Assembly (NCBI RefSeq): GCF_007859635.1
Contig: NZ_CP042306.1
Location: 62,001 to 126,000 of the forward strand
Direction of reading: 5' to 3'
DNA: 64,000 bases
Origin: Sphingomonas panacisoli
GTDB lineage: Bacteria > Pseudomonadota > Alphaproteobacteria > Sphingomonadales > Sphingomonadaceae
In this document: one piece after another, positions 8,291 through 17,211 of the stretch
Position numbering within the stretch: position 1 is the stretch's first letter
Layout of the letters: each line of letters begins with the position of its first letter
Program-made: the position numbers and the translations under genes
The notes under the pieces: generated by a model
Databases searched by the model: none
Seen by the model: only the letters and a program-made list of their open reading frames with translations
What the model was told of the DNA's origin: nothing

Positions 8291-8824
8291 ATGCGTTTTA
8301 CCACACCACTCTTCGCGCTCGTCGCGGTGGCCGCCACCGGCGCCGCGCTCGCGCAGTCGCGCCACGACAGTTCCGCGCCGATCGACTTCGCCGCCGATCA
8401 CATCGAGCTGCAGGACAAGGCGAACCGCGCGATCCTGTCGGGCAACGTCCGCATCACGCAGGCCGAAATGGTGCTGACCGCGACGCGCGTGACGGTCGCC
8501 TATACCGGCAAGGTCACCGGCGGCAGCCCGCAGGCGTCGCGGATCGACGCGTCGGGCGGCGTGACCGTGACGCGTCCCGATCAGCGCGCGAGCGGATCGT
8601 ACGGCGTGTACGACGTCAGCCGCCGCACGGTGATCATGCTCGGCGGGGTCAAGCTCACGCAGGGTGCCAATACCGTCAACGGCAGTCGCCTCACGATCAA
8701 TCTCGACACCGGCAAGGCGGTGATCGACGGCGGCGGGTCGGTGTCGAGCACCGGCAGCGGCCCGACCACGACCAGCGGCGGTCGCGTGACCGGCCGCTTC
8801 TCGGTCCCCAAGCGCAACCAATAA
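8291..8824 (+). CDS. lptA: LPS transport periplasmic protein LptA
   Basis: A 177-residue secreted protein of the LptA/OstA family. A signal peptide ending near A-L-A-Q (residue 18) is followed by the conserved core I-D-F-A-A-D-H-I-E-L-Q, then A-I-L-S-G-N-V-R-I-T-Q, where the beta-jellyroll begins. LptA monomers stack into a bridge that carries lipopolysaccharide across the periplasm to LptDE. The C-terminus is Ser/Thr/Gly-rich. A 135-base gap to lptB holds no recognisable gene; a short C-rich/G-rich hairpin around an AT stretch follows the stop. Confidence 0.9.
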   Translation: MRFTTPLFALVAVAATGAALAQSRHDSSAPIDFAADHIELQDKANRAILSGNVRITQAEMVLTATRVTVAYTGKVTGGSPQASRIDASGGVTVTRPDQRASGSYGVYDVSRRTVIMLGGVKLTQGANTVNGSRLTINLDTGKAVIDGGGSVSSTGSGPTTTSGGRVTGRFSVPKRNQ

Positions 8825-8959
8825 CCCGATTTTTGGGCTAAATCGTCGCGTCGGCGCTTCCATTTGGGACGGCCGAAGGGCATGGCCATGCACAAAGCTT
8901 GCCAATTGGTCCGCCGATAACCATTCGGTAACCAAGAAGCGGGCACTGACGGAGCCGGT

Positions 8960-9736
8960 ATGGACGAGATCACCACCCTGGATGCGATCGAACCGATCGC
9001 CGAAGCGCCCAAGATGGACGGGCTGTCGGTGGTGTCGATCGCCAAGTCGTACGACAAGCGCGTCGTGCTGACCGACGTGTCGGTATCGGTCGGCAAGGGC
9101 GAGGTGATCGGGCTGCTCGGCCCGAACGGCGCGGGCAAGACGACGTGCTTCTATTCGGTGATGGGGCTGGTGAAGCCCGATTCGGGCCGCATCATGCTCG
9201 ACGGCGACGATATCACCGGGCTGCCGATGTACCGCCGCGCGATCCTCGGGCTCGGCTATCTGCCGCAGGAAACCTCGATCTTCCGTGGGTTGAGCGTCGA
9301 AAAGAACATCCTCGCGGTGCTCGAACTCGCCGAACCCGACAAGTCGGCGCGCGCCAAACGGCTCGACCAGTTGCTCGACGAATTCGGCCTGACCCGGTTG
9401 CGCGATGCGCCCGCGATGGCGCTGTCGGGCGGCGAGCGGCGTCGCGCCGAAATCGCCCGCGCGCTGGCGGCCAACCCCTCGATCATGCTGCTCGACGAGC
9501 CGTTCGCCGGGATCGACCCGCTGTCGATCAGCGACATTCGCGACCTGATCGTCCAGCTCAAATCGCGCGGGATCGGCGTGCTGATCACCGACCATAACGT
9601 GCGGGAGACGCTCGATATCGTCGATCGCGGCTACATCATTTACGACGGCCGCGTGCTGTTCACCGGCACGCCGCAGGAACTCGTCGCCGACGAAAACGTC
9701 CGCCGGCTCTATCTCGGCGAGAGCTTCACGCTTTAG
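8960..9736 (+). CDS. lptB: LPS export ABC transporter ATPase LptB
   Basis: A 258-residue ABC ATPase. The Walker A G-P-N-G-A-G-K-T-T (about residue 54), a Q-loop L-P-Q-E, the signature L-S-G-G-E-R-R-R (near 156) and Walker B L-L-D-E-P-F-A-G-I-D (near 178) are all intact. The E-T-S-I-F-R segment after the Q-loop is typical of LptB, which powers extraction of lipopolysaccharide from the inner membrane with LptFG. The N-terminus has about 20 extra residues before the domain. It is followed three bases later by rpoN, a widely conserved neighbour. Confidence 0.95.
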   Translation: MDEITTLDAIEPIAEAPKMDGLSVVSIAKSYDKRVVLTDVSVSVGKGEVIGLLGPNGAGKTTCFYSVMGLVKPDSGRIMLDGDDITGLPMYRRAILGLGYLPQETSIFRGLSVEKNILAVLELAEPDKSARAKRLDQLLDEFGLTRLRDAPAMALSGGERRRAEIARALAANPSIMLLDEPFAGIDPLSISDIRDLIVQLKSRGIGVLITDHNVRETLDIVDRGYIIYDGRVLFTGTPQELVADENVRRLYLGESFTL

Positions 9737-9739
9737 CCG

Positions 9740-11233
9740 ATGAGCCTCGCGCCGCGCCTCGATCTTCGGCAGTCGCAATCGCTGGTGATGACGCCGCAGC
9801 TGCAGCAGGCGATCCGCCTGCTCGCGCTGTCGAACCTGGAAGTCGAGACCTTCATCGCCGAGGAAATCGAGCGCAATCCGCTGCTCGAAAGCACGCCGCA
9901 GGAAGATGACGGGCCGGTGGTCGAACGCGAGGCGCCGGTCGCCGCGAGCGATGAACCCGCCAGCGCCGACTCGCTGGTGATGGGCGAGGGCGGCGGGGAG
10001 GCCGCGCTCGACGTCGATTTCGCGGCGGAAAGCTTTCATCATGACAGCGCCGCCGATCAGGCCGGGATGGACGGATCGCTCGGCATGAACGGCGGATCGG
10101 GCGGGATGCCCGAGGACGGACCGGACCTCGACGCGTTCGCCGATACCTCGCTGAGCCTCGCCGACCACCTGCTTCATCAGGCGGGCGAGGTGCTAAGCGG
10201 GCGCGACCTCTTCGTGGCGCAGCATCTGATCGATCTGATCGACGAGGCGGGCTACCTGACCACGCCGCTGCTTGACGTCGCCAACCGGCTTGGCGCGCCA
10301 TTGGTCGAAGTCGAGGATGTGCTCGGCGTCATCCAGACGTTCGATCCGACCGGCGTCGGCGCGCGCGACCTCGCCGAATGCCTCGCGCTCCAGGCGAAGG
10401 AGGCCGACCGCTACGATCCGTGCATGGCGCGGCTGATCGACAATCTCGATCTCGTCGCGCGGGGCGATCTCGCCCGGCTCAAGCGCCTGTGCGACGTCGA
10501 CGACGAGGATTTGGCGGACATGATCCGCGAACTGCGCAACTACGATCCCAAGCCCGGCGGCCGGTTCGGCGGCGAGGCGATGCAGGCGGTGACGCCCGAT
10601 CTCTTCATCGCGCAGCGCAAGTCGGGCTGGGCGATCGAGATCAACGCCGCGACGCTGCCGCGCCTGCTGGTCAACCGGTCCTATTATGTCGAATTGTCGT
10701 ACGGCCCGCAGGACAAGGCGTCGAAGGCGTGGCTGTCCGACATGCTCGCCAGCGCCAATTGGCTGGTGAAAGCGCTCGACCAGCGCCAGCGCACGATCAT
10801 CAAGGTCGCCAGCGAGATCGTAAAGCAGCAGGAGGCGTTCTTCCTGCACGGCGTCGCGCACCTCAAGCCGATGACGCTCCGCCAGGTCGCCGACGCGATC
10901 GAGATGCACGAATCGACCGTCAGTCGCGTCACGTCGAACAAATATCTCAGCTGCGCGCGCGGGCTGTTCGAGCTCAAATATTTCTTCACCAGCTCGATCC
11001 AGTCGTCGGACGGCGGCGATGCGGTGTCGGCGGAAGCGGTCAAGTCCGCGATCCGTGCGCTGATCACCGCCGAGGACCCCAAGGCGATCCTGTCCGACGA
11101 CACGCTGGTCGACATGCTCAACGCCAAGGGCTTCGGCATCGCGCGCCGCACCGTCGCCAAGTATCGCGAGGCGCTGGGGATCGGCAGCTCGGTGCAGCGC
11201 CGCCGGCAAAAGGCGCTCGAAGGGGTCGGCTGA
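9740..11233 (+). CDS. rpoN: RNA polymerase sigma-54 factor RpoN
   Basis: A 497-residue sigma-54 factor. The N-terminal activator-interacting region I is present (Q-S-L-V-M-T-P-Q-L-Q-Q-A-I-R-L-L, residues 12-27), followed by an acidic region II, the core-binding domain, the helix-turn-helix region (H-E-S-T-V-S-R-V) and the RpoN box A-R-R-T-V-A-K-Y-R-E near the C-terminus, which reads the -24 promoter element. It directs transcription that depends on AAA+ enhancer-binding proteins. It is translated three bases after lptB. No hibernation factor or PTS genes follow it here; ptsP lies at 50.9 kb. Confidence 0.96.
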   Translation: MSLAPRLDLRQSQSLVMTPQLQQAIRLLALSNLEVETFIAEEIERNPLLESTPQEDDGPVVEREAPVAASDEPASADSLVMGEGGGEAALDVDFAAESFHHDSAADQAGMDGSLGMNGGSGGMPEDGPDLDAFADTSLSLADHLLHQAGEVLSGRDLFVAQHLIDLIDEAGYLTTPLLDVANRLGAPLVEVEDVLGVIQTFDPTGVGARDLAECLALQAKEADRYDPCMARLIDNLDLVARGDLARLKRLCDVDDEDLADMIRELRNYDPKPGGRFGGEAMQAVTPDLFIAQRKSGWAIEINAATLPRLLVNRSYYVELSYGPQDKASKAWLSDMLASANWLVKALDQRQRTIIKVASEIVKQQEAFFLHGVAHLKPMTLRQVADAIEMHESTVSRVTSNKYLSCARGLFELKYFFTSSIQSSDGGDAVSAEAVKSAIRALITAEDPKAILSDDTLVDMLNAKGFGIARRTVAKYREALGIGSSVQRRRQKALEGVG

Positions 11234-11274
11234 ACGCGCGCCGTTTTAGGAATTCCGCAAAACATTTGCGGTAC

Positions 11275-11673
11275 ATGAGTCGCATGACCGCTCAGTATTC
11301 GGTGACCGCCGATCCGGCGCGCGACCTGATCCGCATCACGCTGTCGGGCTTTTTCGGGGCCGACGATCTGGCGGCGTTCGGCGACAGTCTTGCCGCCGCG
11401 CATCGCAACCTGACATGCGGCGCCAACCGCCACGTGACCCTGGTCGATGCCAGCGCGATGAAGGTGCAATCGCAGGATACGGTCGCGGCGTTTCGCGGCG
11501 TGCTCGCCGATCCGGCGTTCCATTCGCGGCGGCTGGCGTTCGTGGTCGATCCCACCTTGCTGCGCTCGCAGGTACGGCGCGCGCTCGACGGCCGCGCCGC
11601 GCAATCGTTCGGCAATACGGCGGCGGCGGAAGCGTGGCTGTTCGCGGCCGAACCCGACACGGCGGCCGCCTGA
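11275..11673 (+). CDS. Small STAS-like hypothetical protein (132 aa)
   Basis: A 132-residue soluble protein. Its pattern (an N-terminal beta strand pair, then F-F-G-A-D-D-L, a V-T-L-V-D-A-S strand, and a later L-A-F-V-V-D strand before a helix) resembles SpoIIAA/STAS-like folds such as the DUF4180 or lipoyl-independent SpoIIAA-like groups. No catalytic residues are evident. It may be read from its own promoter because 41 bases separate it from rpoN. An alternative ATG three codons downstream (11284) is possible. Function unknown. Confidence 0.7.
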   Translation: MSRMTAQYSVTADPARDLIRITLSGFFGADDLAAFGDSLAAAHRNLTCGANRHVTLVDASAMKVQSQDTVAAFRGVLADPAFHSRRLAFVVDPTLLRSQVRRALDGRAAQSFGNTAAAEAWLFAAEPDTAAA

Positions 11674-11727
11674 CCGGTTGACCGCCGGCCAGTCCGCATC
11701 CTAGCCCGCATGGCGAGGGAGAGCGGC

Positions 11728-12030
11728 ATGATCATCGTCACCGGCAGCGTCACGGCGAAACCCGGCAGCTTCGAAGCGTTGCTGGAAGCGAGCCTTGCCC
11801 ATGTCCACCGCTCGCGCACCGAGGACGGCTGCATCAGCCATGCGGTGCGCATCGACAGCGAGGATCCGATGAAGCTCGTCTTCTTCGAGGAATGGCGTGA
11901 CATGGCGGCGCTGCAGGCGCATTTCACGACGCCGGGGATTGCCGAGTTGCTGGCGGCGTTCCGTGAACATTCCTGCGCGAGCGAGAAGATCACCGCCTAC
12001 GAGGCGACGAAGCTGCCGCCGCTCGGTTAG
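11728..12030 (+). CDS. ABM-domain (antibiotic biosynthesis monooxygenase-like) protein
   Basis: A 100-residue ferredoxin-like-fold protein of the ABM family. The core pattern is I-V-x-G-x-V-x-A-K-P-G ... S-R-T-E-D-G-C-I-S-H-A-V ... F-F-E-E-W-R-D ... A-L-Q-A-H-F. Such proteins are dimeric and range from quinol monooxygenases to haem-degrading enzymes; the specific reaction is unknown. ATG 11728 is preferred over 11710 because GAGGGAGAG lies just before it. The stop overlaps the stop of the convergent DUF899 gene by four bases. Confidence 0.8.
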   Translation: MIIVTGSVTAKPGSFEALLEASLAHVHRSRTEDGCISHAVRIDSEDPMKLVFFEEWRDMAALQAHFTTPGIAELLAAFREHSCASEKITAYEATKLPPLG

Positions 12031-12725
12031 TCGTAGTCGATACTGGGATACCAATCGGTCCCGCGCCCCGCGGGCGTGGTGTCCAGCACGTTCCACAGCG
12101 GCGACATCTCCGGTGCGCCGCGCGGGTCCTGGCCGGGGTCCTGCGTGCCGCCGAGTTCGCTGCCCCAGAAATGGCGGATCGTTCCGTCCTTGTCCTTGGT
12201 GAACACGTCGTAGGACGGCCAGTCGCCGTCGTCGTGCCAGGCATTGTGATCGCGACCGAACGCTTCGGTCGGATCGCTGTAGAGCGGCAGCCCGCGCCAG
12301 CCACGTTCCTTCGCGAAATCGTACAGCCGCGCGACCGGCGATCGCGCGATCACCGCGAGGCCGATCTTCTGCCGCAGGTCAAGCGCATTGGCGGCGAGCG
12401 GCCCGAGGAACTGCGTGCACATCGGACATGGCCGCTCACGCTCCGGCCCGAACATGTAGCAATAGGTGACGAGTGTATCGTGGCTCTCGAACAGGTCGGC
12501 GAGGGTGGCGGGACCATCCTTGCCTTCGAAGCGATAGTCCTTCGTCACGATCGGGGCTTCGGGCAGTGCGCGGCGTTGCGCGGCTACGCGCTCGAGGTGG
12601 CGCCGAAGCTCGACCTCCTCCGCGATCAGCGCGGTGCGTGCCTTGGTGTAGGCCTCGCTCTCGCCCGGATAGGGGCGGTGCGCTTTCGCCGCGAGCTGGG
12701 GGGCGGGGGCCAGTGCCTCGGTCAT
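12027..12725 (-). CDS. DUF899 thioredoxin-like protein
   Basis: A 232-residue DUF899 protein, a thioredoxin-fold family of unknown function that is common in alphaproteobacteria and actinobacteria. The E-R-P-C-P-M-C-T-Q-F motif (around residue 105) supplies a C-x-x-C pair at the expected position. The family-typical ending with W-Y-P-S-I-D-Y is present. The start at 12725 follows GAGGAGA, seven bases upstream. It lies 10 bases after the exonuclease stop in the same direction, so the two may share a transcript. Confidence 0.85.
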   Translation of the reverse strand: MTEALAPAPQLAAKAHRPYPGESEAYTKARTALIAEEVELRRHLERVAAQRRALPEAPIVTKDYRFEGKDGPATLADLFESHDTLVTYCYMFGPERERPCPMCTQFLGPLAANALDLRQKIGLAVIARSPVARLYDFAKERGWRGLPLYSDPTEAFGRDHNAWHDDGDWPSYDVFTKDKDGTIRHFWGSELGGTQDPGQDPRGAPEMSPLWNVLDTTPAGRGTDWYPSIDYD

Positions 12726-12735
12726 GGTGCTCTCC

Positions 12736-13734
12736 TCAATCGTCCTCGTCCTCATACCCGACTAGCGCCAACGCCCGCGCTTTGATCTGGCGCGTCATGC
12801 ACCAGTGGATCAACGCTTCCTCGCGGCCGTGGGTCACCCACACTTCCTTGGGCGCGATCTCGGTCAGCGTTTCCGTGAGTTCGTCCCAATCGGCATGGTC
12901 GCTCAGGATCAGCGGCAGCTCGACCAGCTTCTGCCGCGCGCGCTGGCGGACGCGCATCCAGCCGCTCGCCATCGCGGTGATCGGGTCGGGCAGGCGGCGC
13001 GACCAGCGGTCGTTGAGCGCGCTGGGCGGACACATGACGATGCGGCCCTGCAACTCGGCCTTGGGCACGCCGGTCGCGGGGCGCAGTTCGCCGAGATCGA
13101 CGCCGAGCTCAACGTACAGATCGCACAGCCGCTGCAGCGCACCGTGGATGTAGATTGGGTCGTCGAACCCCATGTCGCGCAACTCGCGGATCACGCGCTG
13201 CGCCTTGCCCAGCGCGTAGGCACCGACCACCACGCAGCGCTCCGGATTGGCGCGGAGCGTCGCGAGCAGCTTGTCCATCTCGTCATGCGTGTCGGGATGG
13301 CGGAACACGGGCAGGCCGAACGTCGCTTCGGTGACGAAGACGTCGCACTTTACGGGCTCGAACCGCGCGCAGGTCGGGTCGGGGCGGCGTTTGTAGTCGC
13401 CCGACACTACGATCGTCTCGCCGCGATGGCGGAGCACAATCTGCGCCGATCCGAGGACGTGGCCGGCAGGGACGAACTCGACCTCGACCCCGCCCATGTC
13501 GAGGATTTCGCCGTAATCCACCGCGTGCCCGGCCTGCGGACCATAGCGCGTTTCCATGATCGCCAGCGTCTCGGGCGTCGCCCACACCGCCTGATGACCG
13601 CCGCGCGCATGGTCGGCATGGCCGTGCGTCACTAGCGCGCGCGGGGAGGGCACCGACGGGTCGATCCACGCGTCGGCGGGCTTGACGTAGATGCCGTGGG
13701 GCTTGGGATCGATCCAGTCGCCGAGCTTGGCCAT
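12736..13734 (-). CDS. Ligase-associated MBL-fold DNA exonuclease
   Basis: A 332-residue metallo-beta-lactamase/beta-CASP family nuclease. The metal site H-G-H-A-D-H is at residues 37-42, and V-V-S-G-D-Y-K supplies a later ligand. The family is named for its association with an ATP-dependent ligase, a DEXH helicase and PdeM, and is expected to act on DNA ends in repair. It starts 35 bases from the helicase gene, in the opposite direction, so the two must share a very compact promoter region. ATG 13734 is chosen; longer versions run into the helicase gene. Confidence 0.9.
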   Translation of the reverse strand: MAKLGDWIDPKPHGIYVKPADAWIDPSVPSPRALVTHGHADHARGGHQAVWATPETLAIMETRYGPQAGHAVDYGEILDMGGVEVEFVPAGHVLGSAQIVLRHRGETIVVSGDYKRRPDPTCARFEPVKCDVFVTEATFGLPVFRHPDTHDEMDKLLATLRANPERCVVVGAYALGKAQRVIRELRDMGFDDPIYIHGALQRLCDLYVELGVDLGELRPATGVPKAELQGRIVMCPPSALNDRWSRRLPDPITAMASGWMRVRQRARQKLVELPLILSDHADWDELTETLTEIAPKEVWVTHGREEALIHWCMTRQIKARALALVGYEDEDD

Positions 13735-13756
13735 GCATCCTATATGGATGGGATGC
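13735..13756. promoter_or_regulatory. Inverted repeat in exonuclease-helicase divergent promoter
   Basis: GCATCC (13735-13740) and GGATGC (13751-13756) form an inverted repeat with a 10-base AT-rich centre that itself contains TATAT. It fills most of the 35 bases between the two start codons. A shared operator is plausible. It does not match the alphaproteobacterial LexA box GTTC-N7-GTTC. Confidence 0.4.
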
Positions 13757-13769
13757 GCTTGAGTTCCCA

Positions 13770-16178
13770 GTGACCCAACTTCCACAGCAACTCACCGACT
13801 GGTTCGCGTCGCGCGGGTGGCGGCCGCGGCGGCATCAGGTGGAGATGCTCGATGCGGCGCGCGCGGGGCATCACGCGCTGCTGGTCGCGACGACGGGGGC
13901 GGGCAAGACGCTGGCCGGATTCCTGCCGACGCTGACCGAACTGATCGAGGCGCCGCAGGAGGGGCTGCACACGCTCTACGTCTCGCCGCTCAAGGCGCTG
14001 GCGGTCGACGTGCAGCGCAACCTGCTGACCCCGGTCGAGGAGATGGGGCTCGACATCCGCGTCGAGACCCGCACCGGCGACACACCCAGCGACCGCAAGG
14101 CGCGGCAGCGGGTCAAGCCACCCAACATCCTGCTGACCACCCCCGAATCGCTGTCGCTGCTGCTGAGCTATCCCGATAGCGTCACGATGTTCGCGGGGCT
14201 GCGGACGATCATCGTCGACGAGGTTCACGCCTTCGCGACCGGCAAGCGCGGCGATCTGCTGAGCCTGTGCATGGCGCGGCTGCAGCGGATCGCACCGGAC
14301 CTGCGTCGCGTCGCACTGTCGGCGACGGTCGCCGATCCCGACGGGTACCGCGCCTGGCTCGCGCCCGATGGCGATATCGACACGGTCGATCTGGTGCTCG
14401 GCGAGCCGGGCGCCGACCCGAACCTCGCGATCCTGTTGCCGCAGGGCCGCGTGCCGTGGGCGGGGCATTCGGGGCGCTACGCCGCCGAACAGGTGATGGC
14501 GGAGATCGAGACGCACCGCACGACGCTCGTCTTCTGCAACACGCGCAGCCTCGCCGAATTGATCTTCCAGGACCTGTGGAAGGTCAACGCCATGTCGCTG
14601 CCGATCGGCGTGCATCACGGCAGCCTCGCGCGGGAGGCGCGGCGCAAGGTCGAACAGGCGATGGCGGACGGGCGGCTGCGCGCCTTGGTCGCGACCGCCA
14701 GCCTCGACCTCGGCGTCGATTGGGGCGACGTCGATTGCGTGATCCAGATGGGCGCGCCCAAGGGATCGTCGCGGCTGCTCCAGCGTGTCGGGCGCGCCAA
14801 CCACCGGCTCGACGAATCGTCGGAGGCGATCATCGTCCCCGGCAACCGCTTCGAATATCTCGAGGCGCGCGCGGCGCTCGACGCGGTCGAGGCGGGGGCG
14901 CTCGACGAGGACGTGTTCCGGCTGGGGTCGCTCGACGTTCTGGCGCAGCACGTCATGGCCTGCGCGTGCGCGGCGCCGTTCGAACAGGACGCGTTGCTCG
15001 ACGAGATCCGCTCGGCCTTGCCCTATTCGGCGCTGTCGGCGGAGCTGTTCGAGCGCGTGTTGGGGTTCATCCGCGACGGGGGCTATGCGCTCAAGGCGTA
15101 CGACCGGTTCAAGCGACTGACCCAGGACGAGGACGGCGTTTGGCGCGTCAGTCATCCGAAGTTCGTGACGCAGCACCGCCTCAACGCCGGAATCATCGTC
15201 GAGGCGACGATGCTCAACGTGCGGTTCAAGAACGGGCGGCTGCTCGGCAAGGTCGAGGAATCGTTCGCGGCCACGCTGTCGAACGGCGACACGTTCTTCT
15301 TCGCGGGAATCAGTTGCGAGGTGATCCGCATCGATACCGAGGACCTGCTGGTGCGCGCCTCCGCCCGGCCCGCGCGGATCCCGACCTATGGCGGCGCGCG
15401 GATGCCGCTATCGACCAACCTGGCCGACCGCGTCCGCCATTTCCTCGCCGAGCCCGAGCAATGGGCGCGCTTCCCCGACGACGTGCGCGAATGGCTGGAG
15501 GTGCAATCGTACCGATCGACCTTGCCCGACCCGGGGCAATTGTTGGTCGAGACCTTCCCGCGCGAAGGCCGCAACTACATGGTCGCCTACAGCTTCGAGG
15601 GATGGAATGCGCACCAGTCGCTCGGGATGCTGCTGACGCGACGGATGGAGACGCAAGGGCTGCGGCCATTGGGCTTCGTCGCGAGCGACTACGCCATCGC
15701 GACCTATTCGCTCGACCCGGTGACCGATCCGGCCAGCCTGTTCTCACCCGACATCCTCGAACACGAATTCGTCGATTGGGTGCAGCAGAGCCATTTGCTC
15801 AAGCGCGCATTCCGCGAGGTCGCGGTGATCGGCGGGCTGGTCGAGCGCCAGCATCCGGGCAAGCGCAAGACGGGAAAGCAAGTCACCTTCTCCACCGACC
15901 TGATCTATGACGTGCTGCAGAAATACGAGCCGACACATCTGCTGTTGCAGGCGGCGTGGGACGATGCGCGCGCCAGGATGACCGATGTCGGGCGGCTGGC
16001 GCACTTGCTCGACCGTGCCGCCGACACGATGGTGCATATTGATCTCGATCGCGTGTCGCCGCTGGCCGTGCCGGTTCTGACCTTGATCGGGCGCGAGCGG
16101 GTCGCGACGGGGACAGTCGACGACGCGCTGTTGGTCGAGGCAGAGGCGCTGGCGCAGGAGGCGATGCGGCTCGATTAG
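13770..16178 (+). CDS. Lhr-type DEXH helicase, ligase-associated
   Basis: An 802-residue superfamily 2 helicase of the Lhr-core type. Walker A T-T-G-A-G-K-T (about 41-47), D-E-V-H (150-153), S-A-T (motif III), and motif VI Q-R-V-G-R-A-N-H-R are intact, followed by the winged-helix and Lhr-specific beta-barrel regions. Lhr-core proteins are 3'-5' DNA translocases; this branch accompanies an ATP-dependent ligase, an MBL exonuclease and PdeM. The start is GTG at 13770 with no clear ribosome-binding site, which suggests a leaderless or very short-leader mRNA. It is much shorter than full-length E. coli Lhr, lacking its C-terminal extension. Confidence 0.93.
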   Translation: MTQLPQQLTDWFASRGWRPRRHQVEMLDAARAGHHALLVATTGAGKTLAGFLPTLTELIEAPQEGLHTLYVSPLKALAVDVQRNLLTPVEEMGLDIRVETRTGDTPSDRKARQRVKPPNILLTTPESLSLLLSYPDSVTMFAGLRTIIVDEVHAFATGKRGDLLSLCMARLQRIAPDLRRVALSATVADPDGYRAWLAPDGDIDTVDLVLGEPGADPNLAILLPQGRVPWAGHSGRYAAEQVMAEIETHRTTLVFCNTRSLAELIFQDLWKVNAMSLPIGVHHGSLAREARRKVEQAMADGRLRALVATASLDLGVDWGDVDCVIQMGAPKGSSRLLQRVGRANHRLDESSEAIIVPGNRFEYLEARAALDAVEAGALDEDVFRLGSLDVLAQHVMACACAAPFEQDALLDEIRSALPYSALSAELFERVLGFIRDGGYALKAYDRFKRLTQDEDGVWRVSHPKFVTQHRLNAGIIVEATMLNVRFKNGRLLGKVEESFAATLSNGDTFFFAGISCEVIRIDTEDLLVRASARPARIPTYGGARMPLSTNLADRVRHFLAEPEQWARFPDDVREWLEVQSYRSTLPDPGQLLVETFPREGRNYMVAYSFEGWNAHQSLGMLLTRRMETQGLRPLGFVASDYAIATYSLDPVTDPASLFSPDILEHEFVDWVQQSHLLKRAFREVAVIGGLVERQHPGKRKTGKQVTFSTDLIYDVLQKYEPTHLLLQAAWDDARARMTDVGRLAHLLDRAADTMVHIDLDRVSPLAVPVLTLIGRERVATGTVDDALLVEAEALAQEAMRLD

Positions 16179-16233
16179 GGACTGTATTATCCGCTTGGTG
16201 CACATCCGAAACGGGCGTACACTGCGGCCTGCG

Positions 16234-17211
16234 ATGCGTAGGTGGGGTATCTGTATCGCGATGACGGCAAGCGCAATGGGGATGCCGTTATTCGCAGAAG
16301 GCGGTCAGCCGCAAAAGGATGCCGGCTTGCCTGCCGGAACCGTCCAACCCGCCGCACCATCCGGCGAAACGCTCGGCTTCCGCAACGCGAGCAATCGCAT
16401 GACGGTGCCCGTACAGGTCGATGGCAAGGGGCCTTACGCATTCATCATCGATACGGGGGCCGAGCGATCGGTGGTGTCGCGCGAACTTGCCGATACGCTG
16501 GGGCTCGATGCGGGAACGCGCGCGCGGCTGTTCGATTTCATGGGGGCGAGCACGGTCGGCACGGTCAAGGTCGCCTCGCTGTCCGCCGGGTCGCTGACCA
16601 CGGGCGAGATCGAGGCGCCGGCGCTGGCCGCGGCCAATCTCGGCGCGCCGGGCATGCTGGGCATCGATGCGCTGCAGGGCCATCGCCTCGTCATCGATTT
16701 CGACCGTAACCGCATGACGCTGGCGACGGCGACGAAGCGTCCCAAGGGCGAGTTCGTGGTCGGCGCCGAGTCGCGGCTGGGTCAGCTGATCGTGACGCAG
16801 GCGACGTTCGAAGGGCATCCGATTTCGGTCATCATCGATACCGGATCGTCGGTCAGCGTCGGCAACATGGCGATGCGCGCCTTGGCCAAGCGGGCGCCGC
16901 GTCCGATCGGTCCGATCAACGTCTCGTCGGTGACCGGCCGGTCGTTCGACGTCAATTACGTGATGATCGACAACCTGCATATCGGGGACATGCAGATCGA
17001 CAAGTTCGGCCTGTCGTTCGCCGATGTCGCGCCGTTCGCGCGGTTCGGCCTGGCCGAGAAACCGGCGCTGATCCTGGGGATGAATTCGCTCAAGATGTTC
17101 CGCCGGGTCGAGATCGATTTCGTCAACCGCGCGATCGCGTTCTCGTTGCCGCGACCGAAGATCGATTTCACGAATACGTGCCGGTCGTACGCCGCGTGCC
17201 GGAGCATGTGA
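16234..17211 (+). CDS. Secreted two-domain retropepsin-like aspartic protease, paralogue 1
   Basis: A 325-residue protein with an N-terminal signal peptide (hydrophobic residues about 4-22) and two retropepsin-like domains in one chain. Each domain has the catalytic D-T-G (Asp73 and Asp202) and a later hydrophobic-hydrophobic-G psi-loop segment (L-G-I-D-A-L and L-G-M-N-S-L). Bacterial retropepsin-like proteases usually have one D-T-G per chain and dimerise, so two domains could form a pepsin-like pseudo-dimer. The downstream gene is a close paralogue that starts on the final base of this stop codon. Likely periplasmic; substrate unknown. Confidence 0.8.
   Translation: MRRWGICIAMTASAMGMPLFAEGGQPQKDAGLPAGTVQPAAPSGETLGFRNASNRMTVPVQVDGKGPYAFIIDTGAERSVVSRELADTLGLDAGTRARLFDFMGASTVGTVKVASLSAGSLTTGEIEAPALAAANLGAPGMLGIDALQGHRLVIDFDRNRMTLATATKRPKGEFVVGAESRLGQLIVTQATFEGHPISVIIDTGSSVSVGNMAMRALAKRAPRPIGPINVSSVTGRSFDVNYVMIDNLHIGDMQIDKFGLSFADVAPFARFGLAEKPALILGMNSLKMFRRVEIDFVNRAIAFSLPRPKIDFTNTCRSYAACRSM

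Noticed and set aside
13735..13769. LexA box in the helicase/exonuclease spacer
   Set aside because: No GTTC-N7-GTTC arrangement is present; only one GTTC occurs.
13740..15176. Minus-strand frame within the helicase gene
   Set aside because: Arg/Asp-rich shadow composition; the helicase motifs on the plus strand are unambiguous.
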